A DNA stretch of 64,000 bases. Source: Pseudalkalibacillus sp. SCS-8. GTDB lineage: Bacteria; Bacillota; Bacilli; Bacillales; Fictibacillaceae. The position numbers and the translations under genes were made by a program. Shown piece by piece: positions 18,593-27,864 of the stretch; the stretch's first letter is position 1, and every line of letters begins with the position of its first letter. Under the pieces are notes generated by a model. The model saw nothing but the letters and a program-made list of their open reading frames with translations. It was not told where the DNA came from and did not search any database. The stretch lies in assembly GCF_040126055.1 (NCBI RefSeq), contig NZ_CP143541.1:1426001-1490000 (forward strand), read 5' to 3'.

Positions 18593-20068
18593 CTAAAAGA
18601 TCGGTTTGTGTTCCTTGATCACTCTGATCGTTTTCAGCGATTCATCTTCAGGACCTTGAACAGGTAAGCCTGCAGAAATGTTTTCGAAGATATAATCGAT
18701 GTTTTCCTGAGTTATAATTTCTCCTGGTATGAAGATCGGAATACCAGGGGGATAGACCATTACAAATTCAGCGATGATCCGCCCCGCTGACTCCTCGATC
18801 GGTACACTCTCCGTATCAGCATAAAACGCATCCCGAGGGGAAAGCGATAATACTGGAATACCCGGTACGCTGACAGGAACAGCCTTCTCCACCTTGTTCC
18901 CTGAATGGTGATGCTCACGAGCTAATTCAGTAAGTGCTGAAATGAGCTGGTCTACTTCTGTTTCGGTGTCACCTGATGTGATGATACAAAGGATGTTATA
19001 AAGATCAGAAAGCTCTACTTCAATATTGTGTTTCTCCCGTAACCACAGCTCTACATCATAGCCTGAAATCTTGAGTTCCTTCACAGAAATAATGAGCTTG
19101 GTCGGATCGTAATCATACGTTGCAGGTGTACCTAAAATTTCTTTTCCGACGCAATGGATGTTCGGAATTTCATTGATGCGTTTCCGAGCTGACTCTGCAA
19201 GATGGATGGCTTGTTCAGCCAATTCTCTTCCATGAATGGCAAGTCTCCTTCTTGCTACATCCAATGAGGCTAGGAGGATGTATGAGGTTGATGTCGTCGT
19301 CATCATACTTAGAATGGATTGGACCCTCTCAGGAGAGACCAGATTCCCGCGCACATTCAAAATCGAGCTCTGAGTCAAGGAGCCTCCTAATTTATGAACA
19401 CTTGTAGCGGCCATATCCGCTCCCGCCTGCATAGCTGACAGAGGCAAGCGTTCATGGAAGTGGATGTGCACACCATGAGCTTCATCGACTAAGACAGGAA
19501 TATCAAATGAATGAGCGAGGTTTACGATTTCACGCAAATTTGCACTTATCCCGAAATACGTTGGATTAATGACAAGAAGCCCTTTCGCATCAGGATGCTG
19601 CTCTAAGGCTTTCTTGACAGATTGCGTCGTAATCCCATGTGAGATCCCGAGCTCTGGATCGATATCTGGATGGATGAACACCGGTACAGCTCCAGAAAAG
19701 ATAATGGCAGACATGACGGATTTGTGTACGTTTCGCGGGATAAGGACTTTTTCACCTGGTTTACATACGGAAAGGATCATCGCCATGATCGCCCCACTCG
19801 TACCTTGAACAGAAAAGAATGTATGGTCGGCACCAAAAGCTTCCGCAGCAAGCTGATGAGCTTCCTTTATCATACCGTGTGGATGATGGAGATCATCCAA
19901 TGGACCAATGTTGATCAAGTCGATGGACAACGCATTTTCCCCTATGAATTCTCTGAATTCAGGATCCATCCCCCGACCTTTTTTATGTCCTGGAATATGG
20001 AATTGTATTGGATTTCGTTTGGCATGATTCAAAAGACCGGTAAAAAGCGGTGTTGCGTTTTGAGACAA
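18593..20068 (-). CDS. speA: Arginine decarboxylase (Orn/Lys/Arg decarboxylase family)
   Basis: 491 residues, matching the ~490 of B. subtilis SpeA. This PLP enzyme of the fold-I Orn/Lys/Arg family makes agmatine from arginine, the first step of polyamine synthesis. The PLP lysine is in 'ATSVHKLGGSLTQSS' (~226), the cofactor aspartate in 'LVDEAHGVH' (~194-202), and the N-terminal FHIPGHKKGRG block is typical. TTG start after GAGGTG by 6 bases; an in-frame stop directly upstream rules out a longer form. It faces SR1, which controls arginine breakdown. Confidence 0.93.
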   Translation of the reverse strand: MSQNATPLFTGLLNHAKRNPIQFHIPGHKKGRGMDPEFREFIGENALSIDLINIGPLDDLHHPHGMIKEAHQLAAEAFGADHTFFSVQGTSGAIMAMILSVCKPGEKVLIPRNVHKSVMSAIIFSGAVPVFIHPDIDPELGISHGITTQSVKKALEQHPDAKGLLVINPTYFGISANLREIVNLAHSFDIPVLVDEAHGVHIHFHERLPLSAMQAGADMAATSVHKLGGSLTQSSILNVRGNLVSPERVQSILSMMTTTSTSYILLASLDVARRRLAIHGRELAEQAIHLAESARKRINEIPNIHCVGKEILGTPATYDYDPTKLIISVKELKISGYDVELWLREKHNIEVELSDLYNILCIITSGDTETEVDQLISALTELAREHHHSGNKVEKAVPVSVPGIPVLSLSPRDAFYADTESVPIEESAGRIIAEFVMVYPPGIPIFIPGEIITQENIDYIFENISAGLPVQGPEDESLKTIRVIKEHKPIF

Positions 20069-20253
20069 TCATTACACCTCATTTATATGAATTTTACAAT
20101 TTTCGTTCTATGATAAAATGATAAAACAAAACAAAGTATATCAAATTTACGTCGTGTTGTATGTAGTTTTTCTTTGGATTAATGGTATACCCTGATCATT
20201 GTGATTGAAACAGCGTTCTTTTCTAAAAACTAGAATGTCGGAGGGTCCAGGAT

Positions 20254-21210
20254 ATGAATTGGAATACGAAACTTACAAGCTTGTTAGGAATTGAATACCC
20301 GATCATACAGGGAGGGTTAGCGTATCTTGCCTATTCTGAATTGGCTGCTGCAGTATCCAATGCAGGAGGACTAGGACAAATCACTGCAATGTCCATGGCA
20401 TCACCGGAGGAGTTAAGAGTTGAAATCAGAAAAGTGAAGGAGATGACGAGCCATCCATTTGGTGTGAATTTTGCCATTGGACAACATGGTCGGCCTTTTG
20501 AACATATGCTAGATGCAGCAATTGAAGAAGAAGTCCCTGTCATTAGCATGACTGGAGGAAACCCTACCCCCGTTTTCGAACGGTTGAAGGATACCGACGT
20601 AAAAAAATTGGTCCTTGTTGCTTCCAGGAGGCAAGCAATAAAAGCGGAACAACTTGGTGCAGATGCAGTCATGGTTGTTGGACAGGAAGGAGGAGGACAC
20701 ATTGGCAAGGATGATGTAAGCACAATGGTATTGACCCCGCAAGTAGTGGATGACGTATCCATTCCAGTTGTCGCGTCCGGTGGTATCGGTGATGGAAGAG
20801 GGCTGATGGCTGCAATGGCATTAGGAGCGGAAGGAATTGAAATGGGGACGAGGTTCATAGCGACGAAGGAATGTGTCCATGCACATGAGGCCTATAAACA
20901 AGCATTGATAAGCGGGGAAGAGACAGGCACTGTTTTAATAAAAAAATCATTGGGAGCCCCAGGCCGTGTTGTCAGAAATGAATGGGCTGACAAAATTATA
21001 GAAATGGAAAAAGAAAATCAAGGATATGAAAAAATGAAAGACTACATATCAGGTGAGGCGAACCAGGAATTTGCGATCCAAGGAAAATTGAATGAAGGCT
21101 TCGGATGGGCAGGCCAGGTGATGGGTAGAATTAAAGACACACCTACCGTAGATGAGTTATTTAACCGGATTCTTTCAGAAGCTGAACAAATCAGATTGAA
21201 ATGGGGATAA
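20254..21210 (+). CDS. FMN-dependent nitronate monooxygenase / FabK-like oxidoreductase
   Basis: 318 residues, a TIM-barrel flavoprotein. Conserved elements are the N-terminal 'YPIIQGGLAYLA', 'GGLGQI', the glycine-rich 'MVVGQEGGGHIGKDD' (~144-158) and the phosphate-binding loop 'PVVASGGIGDGRGLMAAMALGAEGIEMGTRF' (~172-202). The family covers nitronate monooxygenases and enoyl-ACP reductase II (FabK); sequence alone does not separate them. The start ATG follows TCGGAGGG. It is divergent from speA and monocistronic. Confidence 0.85.
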   Translation: MNWNTKLTSLLGIEYPIIQGGLAYLAYSELAAAVSNAGGLGQITAMSMASPEELRVEIRKVKEMTSHPFGVNFAIGQHGRPFEHMLDAAIEEEVPVISMTGGNPTPVFERLKDTDVKKLVLVASRRQAIKAEQLGADAVMVVGQEGGGHIGKDDVSTMVLTPQVVDDVSIPVVASGGIGDGRGLMAAMALGAEGIEMGTRFIATKECVHAHEAYKQALISGEETGTVLIKKSLGAPGRVVRNEWADKIIEMEKENQGYEKMKDYISGEANQEFAIQGKLNEGFGWAGQVMGRIKDTPTVDELFNRILSEAEQIRLKWG

Positions 21211-21227
21211 AAGCAAGAGAGTTGTCA

Positions 21228-21269
21228 ACCTGAAGCTTTTAGAATTCCCAACTTTCTTTTTACAGAGCC
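21228..21269. repeat. Decayed right-end fragment of the GGCTCTG element
   Basis: 42 bases from ACCTGAAGCTTTT to ACAGAGCC align without gaps to the right end of the copy at 30180-30609, with 31 of 42 bases identical by hand count. No left end is present. It lies between the flavin oxidoreductase stop and its terminator. Confidence 0.6.
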
Positions 21270-21281
21270 TAATATTCAAAA

Positions 21282-21318
21282 GACCAAGCAGGCAAACAGC
21301 CTGCTTGGTCTCTTTTTG
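21282..21318 (+). terminator. Terminator of the flavin oxidoreductase gene
   Basis: A perfect 12-bp stem (21282-21293 with 21299-21310), five-base loop and T-run. Confidence 0.9.
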
Positions 21319-21409
21319 TCTTTTACTCGGAACAATTTATAGATTTATTTCAATTGTGGTGATAAATACCTATACGTCCCTTCCAATACAGTAATATAAT
21401 ACATTAACT

Positions 21410-22060
21410 TTAAATGGATTCGTGTGATGCATAGATCCCGCTGGCGTATCGATAAAGAGGGAGAAGTGTATTGAATGTACGGTCCATTTCTGAAAGTAAT
21501 CCTTCACCGTCTTGAAGTAATCGATCATCATTAGGAATGTGGATTCCACATAGCAGTTCGGCTTTTTTGATATCCCTAAGACGGGTAGTCATTTCAACGA
21601 ATTTTTCCTTGTCAACATCACTGTTTCGAATGGCATCAGGCTTCGTATGATCAATCGACCAAACGAAATGTTCGGGAATTTGAGCGAGTATTTCATCTTG
21701 ATTGTTAAGAAGCGTTTCTGCAAAGTCCTTTTTAATAGGAGATTCATAAATCACAGCGAACCATACGAACAGATGACTTTGGAACAATCCGATTTGAAAA
21801 TGCGGTAACTTTTTATAACCCCGTTTACTGTTGGCGAATGCTACCCAGGTATCCTCTGGAGGATTCACGGTCCTTCGGGCATGTTTTGCAGTATGATAGT
21901 ACATTTCATCACCAGTAGCTGCAGATAATGTTGGAGCGAAATACTCACCAAGTTGTTCAAGTTTAGGTCTGATTTGGGACTGAATCCCTTCCATTCTTGC
22001 TTCCAGTCCTTGTATCTTGAATACATTGAAATCCTCAGTTGTGAAACCTTTAAACGACAT
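21410..22060 (-). CDS. yktB: YktB family protein (DUF1054/UPF0637)
   Basis: 216 residues. The blocks '[19 protein letters not shown]', '[17 protein letters not shown]' and '[19 protein letters not shown]' identify UPF0637 (YktB); function unknown. The start chosen is the ATG at 22060, 6 bases after GAGGTG; a GTG at 22069 belongs to the ribosome-binding site. It stands between speA and the yktC homologue as in B. subtilis. Confidence 0.9.
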   Translation of the reverse strand: MSFKGFTTEDFNVFKIQGLEARMEGIQSQIRPKLEQLGEYFAPTLSAATGDEMYYHTAKHARRTVNPPEDTWVAFANSKRGYKKLPHFQIGLFQSHLFVWFAVIYESPIKKDFAETLLNNQDEILAQIPEHFVWSIDHTKPDAIRNSDVDKEKFVEMTTRLRDIKKAELLCGIHIPNDDRLLQDGEGLLSEMDRTFNTLLPLYRYASGIYASHESI

Positions 22061-22271
22061 ATGATTCACCTCTATTGATTGTTAAGCTGAATTCTACCAC
22101 ATCCGAGGAACCGATATCAAAATTGTAAACCAAGGCGTTAGAGCATTTTTGAAGAAGGGTGAGGGATGTAAAAAAAGAAGATGGAATATTTGTTTAAATA
22201 TTCAGAATAGTATGTTTAATACAAGCTGGAAGTCCAGGGAAAGTAATAAAAGAAAAGGAGTGTGAGTTACC

Positions 22272-22460
22272 ATGAAACAAGTGATTCAAACGCTGAAAAA
22301 GACGGAGGCAGAGCGACGAATCCCAGTTCTTCGATTAGAAATCGATTATGAATTGGCAACTCTACACGATGCACTCGTAGCAAAAGATCCAGAACAAATC
22401 AAAAGGTCGAAGAAAAAATTAGAACGATTGAGACAAGAAATGTTACAATTAGAGGCATAA
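22272..22460 (+). CDS. YkzI-like small charged protein
   Basis: 62 residues, wholly helical and charged (Lys/Arg 16, Glu/Asp 14 by rough count), possibly a short coiled coil. The ribosome-binding site AAAAGGAGTG is strong. Position between yktB and yktC matches ykzI of B. subtilis, of unknown role. It has its own terminator. Confidence 0.75.
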   Translation: MKQVIQTLKKTEAERRIPVLRLEIDYELATLHDALVAKDPEQIKRSKKKLERLRQEMLQLEA

Positions 22461-22478
22461 TAATTGTAAATTGGATAG

Positions 22479-22511
22479 AACGAACCTACAATAACGGGGT
22501 TCGTTTTTTGT
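22479..22511 (+). terminator. Terminator of the ykzI-like gene
   Basis: An 8-bp stem (22479-22486 with 22498-22505) followed by a T-run. Confidence 0.8.
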
Positions 22512-22546
22512 GAGAAAATATATAACATACATAGAGGAGTGACAAT

Positions 22547-23350
22547 GTGTCGACTGACTGGGAAAGAATATACGAACATGCGATTGAATGGGCATACGAA
22601 GCCGGTACGATCATACGGGATTCTTTCAGAAAACAATTGACCATCGAAACGAAATCCAATGCAGACGATCTGGTGACCAATATGGATCGGGAGGTCGAAA
22701 ATTTCCTTATTGACAGGGTCAGAAAATATTATCCTGATCATCAAATCCTCGGGGAAGAAGGAAGCGGGGATGACGTCCAATCTTTAGAAGGGACAGTCTG
22801 GATTATCGATCCGATTGATGGAACGATGAATTTTGTGCATCAGCAAACGAATTTTGCGATTTCCATAGCCGTCTATCATGAAGGGATCGGCAAGGTTGGT
22901 GTCATATACAGCGTTGTCAACGATGAAATGTTCCATGCAAGGGCAGGGAATGGCGCATATTTGAACAAGCTCGAATTACCGAGACTTGAACATGTGGAAT
23001 TGGATAAGTCAATTATCGCATTGAACGCAACCTGGCTTACGAATAATAAAAGGATGAATCCGAGCCTCCTCTTGCCGATCGTGCAATCGTGCAGAGGGAC
23101 AAGGTCTTATGGTTCAGCAGCCATAGAACTTGCATTCGTTGCGGCTGGACGTCTGGATGCTTATATTACGATGAGACTTTCACCATGGGACTTTGCTGCA
23201 GGGAAAATTCTCATTGAGGAAGTCGGTGGGACCATAACCAACTTAGATGGCGAACCACTGAACCTTTTAGATCGGAATTCCATTTTTGCAGGTGCGTCTG
23301 ATTTGCATGAACATATCCTTGAGAAATATCTTACGAATGGTGAGGGTTGA
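22547..23350 (+). CDS. yktC: Inositol monophosphatase-family phosphatase
   Basis: 267 residues, GTG start after AGAGGAGTG. The metal-binding motifs of the Mg2+-dependent, Li+-sensitive phosphatase family are intact: GEEG (~69), WIIDPIDGTMNFVH (~84-97) and the C-terminal 'SPWDFAAGKILIEEVGG' (~210-226), with 'GSAAIELAFVAAGRLDAY' before it. The family hydrolyses inositol-1-phosphate and other small phosphates. Its stop overlaps the start of the GNAT gene by one base (TGATG). Confidence 0.92.
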   Translation: MSTDWERIYEHAIEWAYEAGTIIRDSFRKQLTIETKSNADDLVTNMDREVENFLIDRVRKYYPDHQILGEEGSGDDVQSLEGTVWIIDPIDGTMNFVHQQTNFAISIAVYHEGIGKVGVIYSVVNDEMFHARAGNGAYLNKLELPRLEHVELDKSIIALNATWLTNNKRMNPSLLLPIVQSCRGTRSYGSAAIELAFVAAGRLDAYITMRLSPWDFAAGKILIEEVGGTITNLDGEPLNLLDRNSIFAGASDLHEHILEKYLTNGEG

Positions 23351-23820
23351 TGCACGTAAGAAATCTTATCTCGGATGACCTCCCGATGATGGTCGATTGG
23401 TTCGTTGAATCACAGGACTGGATAGCAGAAGAAGGCTTGCTTTCATCCGAGATAGATGTACAGAGAATTCAAGTATGGATGTCACTTTATGAAAAGTATG
23501 AGGGAGAATGGCTTGTATGGTTGAAGGATGAAAGTCCGATAGGAATGACTTTCCATGTCTTATCTGCACCATCAAATCAAAAGCCGTGGATCGGGATGGT
23601 AATGGTCAATCCATTGTATAGACGGAGGCACTTCGGTGTTGAAGTTGTGGAACGTATCGTTGAACAGATTTCCAAAGAGGGTACTGACATCGTTTATGCC
23701 GCCAGTCCATTCAAGCGTCTCTCTTGGATAAGGTTTCTTGGGGCCTGCAGTTTCGAGCAGATCGGATTAGAGAAATCTCCAGGAGGAAAAGAGTATATCA
23801 AATTCGCTAGATCTACCTGA
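23350..23820 (+). CDS. GNAT-family N-acetyltransferase
   Basis: 156 residues from the ATG at 23350, coupled to yktC by a one-base overlap. The GNAT core is visible: the 'MVMVNPLYRRRHFGVEVVERIVEQ' acetyl-CoA loop (~78-101, R-R-x-x-F/G-x-G/E type) and the terminal strand-helix 'FKRLSWIRFLGACSFEQIG'. Acceptor unknown. The tight coupling suggests a shared function with the phosphatase, for example on a small metabolite; this is inference. Confidence 0.8.
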   Translation: MHVRNLISDDLPMMVDWFVESQDWIAEEGLLSSEIDVQRIQVWMSLYEKYEGEWLVWLKDESPIGMTFHVLSAPSNQKPWIGMVMVNPLYRRRHFGVEVVERIVEQISKEGTDIVYAASPFKRLSWIRFLGACSFEQIGLEKSPGGKEYIKFARST

Positions 23821-23828
23821 TCATAGCT

Positions 23829-23878
23829 ACAGGGAACTTGGAAGCGTGCTCGCCTCCTTGATCGTTCCCTGTTTTGCT
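23829..23878 (+). terminator. Terminator of yktC-GNAT
   Basis: A 9-bp outer stem (23829-23837 with 23864-23872) continuing inside through GAAGCG/CGCCTCC, then a broken T-run. Confidence 0.65.
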
Positions 23879-23901
23879 TTTTGTTGATTACTTCCAAAGG
23901 A

Positions 23902-24093
23902 TCAACTGTTATTATGGTCTTGCTCACGGAACCTTTTTTTCAATGTAAAACCGACCCCCATCAGGATGAAAGTGGCGGTTATTGCGATAATGGCAAGTGG
24001 TAGGCTTTTCTCGCCTATAGCTACGCCAATCAATGCGATGCAAAACGTTACGGATAACGATATTAAAATGAAGATGACGGATTGCTTGTTCAT
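23902..24093 (-). CDS. ylaF: YlaF-like small membrane protein (DUF5325)
   Basis: 63 residues with two hydrophobic segments (~6-26, 32-50) and a basic C-tail. RBS AGGAGGG 7 bases before the ATG. The divergent position next to typA matches ylaF. Function unknown. Confidence 0.8.
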   Translation of the reverse strand: MNKQSVIFILISLSVTFCIALIGVAIGEKSLPLAIIAITATFILMGVGFTLKKRFREQDHNNS

Positions 24094-24153
24094 TGTTTAC
24101 CCTCCTATCCATAGTGTATCGAAAAATGGAACAAAGAAAAAGATTTCATTTTA

Positions 24154-24162
24154 TGCTATAAT
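24154..24162 (+). promoter_or_regulatory. Extended -10 promoter of typA
   Basis: TGCTATAAT, an extended -10 without a recognisable -35. A short palindrome GGGGATATTCCCC (24202-24214) lies between it and the ribosome-binding site. Confidence 0.45.
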
Positions 24163-24233
24163 AGAAAAGTTGAAAAAGAACTCGTTTGACACGAATAAGT
24201 AGGGGATATTCCCCATATTAAGGAGAGATTTAA

Positions 24234-26081
24234 GTGAATCTTCGAGAAGAACTTCGAAACATAGCGATCATCGCCCACGTTGACCACGGTAAAACGACAT
24301 TGGTCGATAAGTTACTACACCAATCAGGTACATTCCGAGACAACGAACAAGTCAGTGAACGTGCTATGGATTCGAACGATCTAGAAAAAGAACGCGGAAT
24401 TACGATTCTTGCGAAAAATACAGCAATTAACTATAAAGATAAACGGATCAACATCATGGATACACCTGGACACGCAGACTTCGGTGGTGAAGTAGAACGT
24501 ATCATGAAAATGGTAGATGGTGTCCTGTTGCTTGTGGATGCATACGAAGGCTGTATGCCCCAAACACGTTTCGTATTGAAAAAAGCATTGGAACAGAAAT
24601 TGACACCAGTTGTTGTCGTCAATAAGATCGACCGACCGTTCGCTCGCCCAGCTGAAGTAGTGGATGAAGTACTCGATTTATTCATTGAACTAGGTGCAGA
24701 TGACGATCAATTAGAATTTCCGGTCGTGTATGCATCAGCCCTGAATGGAACAGCAAGTACAGATCCGGACCCTGAAAAGCAAGAGGACAATATGTCAGCG
24801 ATTTTTGAATCCATTCTAGAGCATATTCCTGCACCGGTTGATACAAGTGACGAACCACTGCAATTCCAAGTGGCATTGCTGGACTACAATGATTACCTCG
24901 GTCGTATCGGAATTGGTCGTGTATTCCGTGGAACGATGAAGGTCGGTCAGAGCGTTGCTTTGATGAAGCTGGATGGCTCTGTTAAGAAATTCAGGGTCAC
25001 AAAGCTATTCGGTTTCCTTGGATTGAAACGGATTGAAATTGATGAAGCCAAGTCTGGAGACTTAGTTGCGGTATCCGGTATGGAGGAAATCAACGTTGGA
25101 GAGACGGTCTGTCCTGAAGAGCATCAAGAAGCTCTTCCGATTTTACGTATTGATGAGCCGACGATCCAGATGACTTTCCTAGTCAATAACAGTCCTTTCG
25201 CAGGGCGTGAAGGAAAGTACTTGACGAGCAGAAAAATTGAGGAAAGATTGAACCAGCAGCTTGAGACGGATGTAAGCTTACGGGTTGAGAACACGGATTC
25301 TCCTGATGTTTGGACGGTTTCAGGCCGTGGAGAGTTGCACCTGTCCATTTTAATCGAAAACATGAGACGAGAAGGATATGAGCTTCAAGTATCGAAACCT
25401 GTCGTTATCATCCGTGAAATCGATGGTCAAAAGTGTGAACCGGTTGAACGTGTCCAAATCGATGTGCCTGAAGAACATACAGGTGCAATCATGGAATCCT
25501 TAGGTGCACGTAAAGGTGAAATGGTCAACATGGTGAACCAAGGAAATGGTCAAGTACGACTAGAATTCTTGGTACCTGCACGTGGATTGATCGGATATAC
25601 AACTGAATTCCTTACATTGACAAGAGGTTATGGAATCCTGAACCATTCCTTCGATAGTTACCAGCCGGTCATCCAAGGGAAAATCGGCGGACGTAGAGAA
25701 GGTGTACTCGTTTCAATGGAATCAGGTAAAGCGTCCCAATATGGAATTCTGAATGTAGAAGACCGTGGAACGATCTTCGTTGAACCAGGAACAGAAATTT
25801 ATGAGGGAATGATTGTCGGCGAGCATAATCGTGAGAATGACATCACAGTCAACCTTACGAAAGTGAAGCAATTGACTAACATGCGTTCCGCAGGGAAAGA
25901 CAACACTGTCTCAATGAAAAAACCTCGTGTCATGACACTTGAAGAAGCCCTTGAATACTTGAACGATGATGAGTATTGCGAAGTAACACCGGAATCGATC
26001 CGTTTGCGTAAGAAGATTCTTGATAAAAACGAACGTGAACGTCTCGAGAAGAAGAAGAAGCTGGCTCAGCAAAATTCATAA
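24234..26081 (+). CDS. typA: Translational GTPase TypA/BipA
   Basis: 615 residues, GTG start after AAGGAGAG. TypA is a ribosome-binding GTPase needed for 50S assembly and growth under stress. G1 is HVDHGKTTL (~15-23), G2 in '[10 protein letters not shown]', G3 'DTPGHADFG', G4 'VVNKIDR'. The remaining EF-G-like domains and the TypA-specific C-terminal domain ('[25 protein letters not shown]') are complete. ylaH follows after 21 bases, as in B. subtilis. Confidence 0.97.
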   Translation: MNLREELRNIAIIAHVDHGKTTLVDKLLHQSGTFRDNEQVSERAMDSNDLEKERGITILAKNTAINYKDKRINIMDTPGHADFGGEVERIMKMVDGVLLLVDAYEGCMPQTRFVLKKALEQKLTPVVVVNKIDRPFARPAEVVDEVLDLFIELGADDDQLEFPVVYASALNGTASTDPDPEKQEDNMSAIFESILEHIPAPVDTSDEPLQFQVALLDYNDYLGRIGIGRVFRGTMKVGQSVALMKLDGSVKKFRVTKLFGFLGLKRIEIDEAKSGDLVAVSGMEEINVGETVCPEEHQEALPILRIDEPTIQMTFLVNNSPFAGREGKYLTSRKIEERLNQQLETDVSLRVENTDSPDVWTVSGRGELHLSILIENMRREGYELQVSKPVVIIREIDGQKCEPVERVQIDVPEEHTGAIMESLGARKGEMVNMVNQGNGQVRLEFLVPARGLIGYTTEFLTLTRGYGILNHSFDSYQPVIQGKIGGRREGVLVSMESGKASQYGILNVEDRGTIFVEPGTEIYEGMIVGEHNRENDITVNLTKVKQLTNMRSAGKDNTVSMKKPRVMTLEEALEYLNDDEYCEVTPESIRLRKKILDKNERERLEKKKKLAQQNS

Positions 26082-26102
26082 TAAGAAAAGGAGACGGTAC
26101 TG

Positions 26103-26423
26103 ATGGGTGTAGATATTAATGAACGTCTTCAATTCTTCGCCAGGTTATACCAGGTCGATCAGAACCCTCAAATGGGGATGTGGTTCTTGTATCTTACAGT
26201 CCTATTCTTATCTATCCTCGTGTTTAAGTTAGGGTTTTCAAGAAAACTGCCGATCATTAAAGCAGCGATCGTCTATATTTTCCTGGCACTCGGGTGTACG
26301 ATATTGACCTTTTTCGCCGTTTTCCTTCCTGTAACAGAAGGCTTGATGGTTGCAGCGGCTATATTGGTCATCTATAAGGTTCGATTGCACCAATCAAAGA
26401 AAGAACAAAGCGAGTCATCTTAG
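26103..26423 (+). CDS. ylaH: YlaH-like membrane protein
   Basis: 106 residues with three hydrophobic segments (~26-45, 51-73, 74-93) and a charged C-tail. Position directly after typA and the '[23 protein letters not shown]' pattern match YlaH, of unknown function. ATG start after AAGGAGACGG. Its TAG stop falls within the left target duplication of the repeat element that follows. Confidence 0.85.
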   Translation: MGVDINERLQFFARLYQVDQNPQMGMWFLYLTVLFLSILVFKLGFSRKLPIIKAAIVYIFLALGCTILTFFAVFLPVTEGLMVAAAILVIYKVRLHQSKKEQSESS

Positions 26424-26428
26424 AATAA

Positions 26429-26598
26429 GGCTCTGTTTAAGGAATGTTGTTGAAATTGAACAGCTTCAGGCGGACGCTTTCCGCGGGCAACGCTTCAGCC
26501 TCCTCGACCTTGCTCTGCGGGGTCTTCAGCTGTTGCTTTTCCCGCTGGAGTCGCCGCCTTACGCTTCTATAATATCAACAATAAAAGCTAACAGAGCC
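26429..26598. mobile_element. Compact GGCTCTG repeat element (MITE-like), copy 1
   Basis: A 170-base element with ends GGCTCTGTTTAAGG and its imperfect inverse GCTAACAGAGCC; the inner TGTTGAAATT/AATATCAACA also pair, giving ~30-bp imperfect inverted ends. It is flanked by TAGAATAA (26421-26428) and TAAAATAA (26599-26606), an 8-bp duplication with one mismatch. The interior is more GC-rich than its surroundings. It has no coding capacity. In reverse orientation it matches both halves of the copy at 30180-30609. Confidence 0.75.
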
Positions 26599-26636
26599 TA
26601 AAATAAAGAAGTTTGATCGTTTTGAAGCATATTAAA

Positions 26637-26666
26637 AACAGCTCAGTTTCGAACTGGGCTGTTTTG
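26637..26666 (+). terminator. Terminator of typA-ylaH, now separated by the inserted element
   Basis: A 12-bp stem with one wobble (26637-26648 with 26652-26663) and a short T-run. It lies 214 bases past the ylaH stop because the repeat element lies in between. Confidence 0.7.
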
Positions 26667-26702
26667 ATATCTACATATATACACAATAAGGGGGATGTAA
26701 AG

Positions 26703-26972
26703 ATGAACTTACAAGACACCTTATACAATTGGCTCAGCATTAAAAAAGTCTATGAAGAACGTCAAGATGATATGGCAGCGAAAGATACCTTTGAATTTTT
26801 TGAAGAAATACTTCGAGACGATCATCATCTCGAAAATATATCGATCGACAAGAAACCGCCAATGTACATCGTCAGCTATACCATTGAAGGAGAAGAACAA
26901 TCGAAACAATTTCCGATTGAATTGATCGATGCATTGTATGAGTCCATCGAATCTGAACCAAAATATAATTGA
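26703..26972 (+). CDS. Hypothetical small acidic protein
   Basis: 89 residues, ATG after AAGGGGGATG. The frame extends upstream into non-coding DNA but this is the first start with a site. No membrane segments. Acidic helix-strand-helix pattern ('TFEFFEEILRDDHHLENISIDKKPPMYIVSYTIEGE'). Family not recognised. It ends one base before the convergent ylaI stop. Confidence 0.7.
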   Translation: MNLQDTLYNWLSIKKVYEERQDDMAAKDTFEFFEEILRDDHHLENISIDKKPPMYIVSYTIEGEEQSKQFPIELIDALYESIESEPKYN

Positions 26973-26973
26973 T

Positions 26974-27174
26974 TTACCATGCTTCGTCTTCAGCTTGCTG
27001 GCTATACGTTATGAAATTACCTGAAGCTTTACGTTCTTCAGTACGTTCTTTAATCCTTGCATGACATGCTTGGCACATGTAAGTATGGATCGGTCGGTTT
27101 CTTAATTTTTTCGCCAGTGGGCTTTGGTCGTCAAGTTTTTCAATTTTATCACATAAAACACATTTGACACGCAT
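26974..27174 (-). CDS. ylaI: YlaI-like zinc-ribbon protein (DUF2197)
   Basis: 66 residues from the ATG at 27174, 6 bases after GAGGTG (a GTG at 27183 lies in that site). Two Cys pairs (CVLC ~5-8, CQAC ~35-38) form a probable zinc site. Function unknown. Confidence 0.85.
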   Translation of the reverse strand: MRVKCVLCDKIEKLDDQSPLAKKLRNRPIHTYMCQACHARIKERTEERKASGNFITYSQQAEDEAW

Positions 27175-27324
27175 ATGATCCACCTCTTTCTAGGACCAGT
27201 ATACCACGAATGAGCGCTACTGTATAAGCCGACCTGATTAGGAGGGTTCTGCTTATTGCTGTCGAATGTATGTAGTAACCAAAAGAATGAAATGTCACAC
27301 TCTTACGGAAAAGGAGCTGGTTAA

Positions 27325-27786
27325 ATGGCAACCAAACGCGCAACCACCTTGAATGAAAATCAATTCCAACACTTGCAGAAAGAGTGTTATGTGCTTGTCA
27401 CAACCGTTGATCCTGCTCTTCATACACCTTACGTAAATGCGATTTCCTGGGTTTATGCACCAGATGTCGAAACAATTATCTTTGCGATAGACAGTCGGTC
27501 GAAGGCAGTGCAGAACATTAATGAGAATGAAAATGTATCCATTACTTTAATCGAAGATGAGACGACTTCCGTAGTAAATGGAACTGCAGAGGTGATGGAG
27601 GAGCAGATGGATGCTGTCCCGATCAAGCTCTCCATGATCAAGGTCCATGTATCAGAAGTGAGAGATGCCATGTTTTATGGAGCGAAGATTTCACAGCCTC
27701 CTGAATATGAAAAAACATATGACCCACAAGCTGCAGCAAGGCTCGATCGCCAGGTCATGACAGCATTAAAGAGACGTCCTTCATAA
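27325..27786 (+). CDS. Pyridoxamine 5'-phosphate oxidase-fold (FMN-binding split barrel) protein
   Basis: 153 residues, ATG after AAAAGGAGC. The split-barrel pattern is visible: 'CYVLVTTVDPALHTPYVNAISWVYAPDVETIIFAIDSRSKAVQNINENENVSI' as alternating strands, then 'TTSVVNGTAEVMEE'. Such proteins bind FMN, F420 or haem; the ligand and substrate here are unknown. It is monocistronic, with a strong terminator. Confidence 0.8.
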   Translation: MATKRATTLNENQFQHLQKECYVLVTTVDPALHTPYVNAISWVYAPDVETIIFAIDSRSKAVQNINENENVSITLIEDETTSVVNGTAEVMEEQMDAVPIKLSMIKVHVSEVRDAMFYGAKISQPPEYEKTYDPQAAARLDRQVMTALKRRPS

Positions 27787-27795
27787 CGTGACAAA

Positions 27796-27828
27796 AGGGT
27801 GCCCGTTGAATTCGGACACCCTTTTTTA
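27796..27828. terminator. Terminator after the split-barrel gene
   Basis: A 10-bp stem with one wobble (27796-27805 with 27813-27822) and a T-run. Confidence 0.88.
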
Positions 27829-27864
27829 TGTGGTTTATTTTCTGTTATTTTGTTTTTTAAAGGT

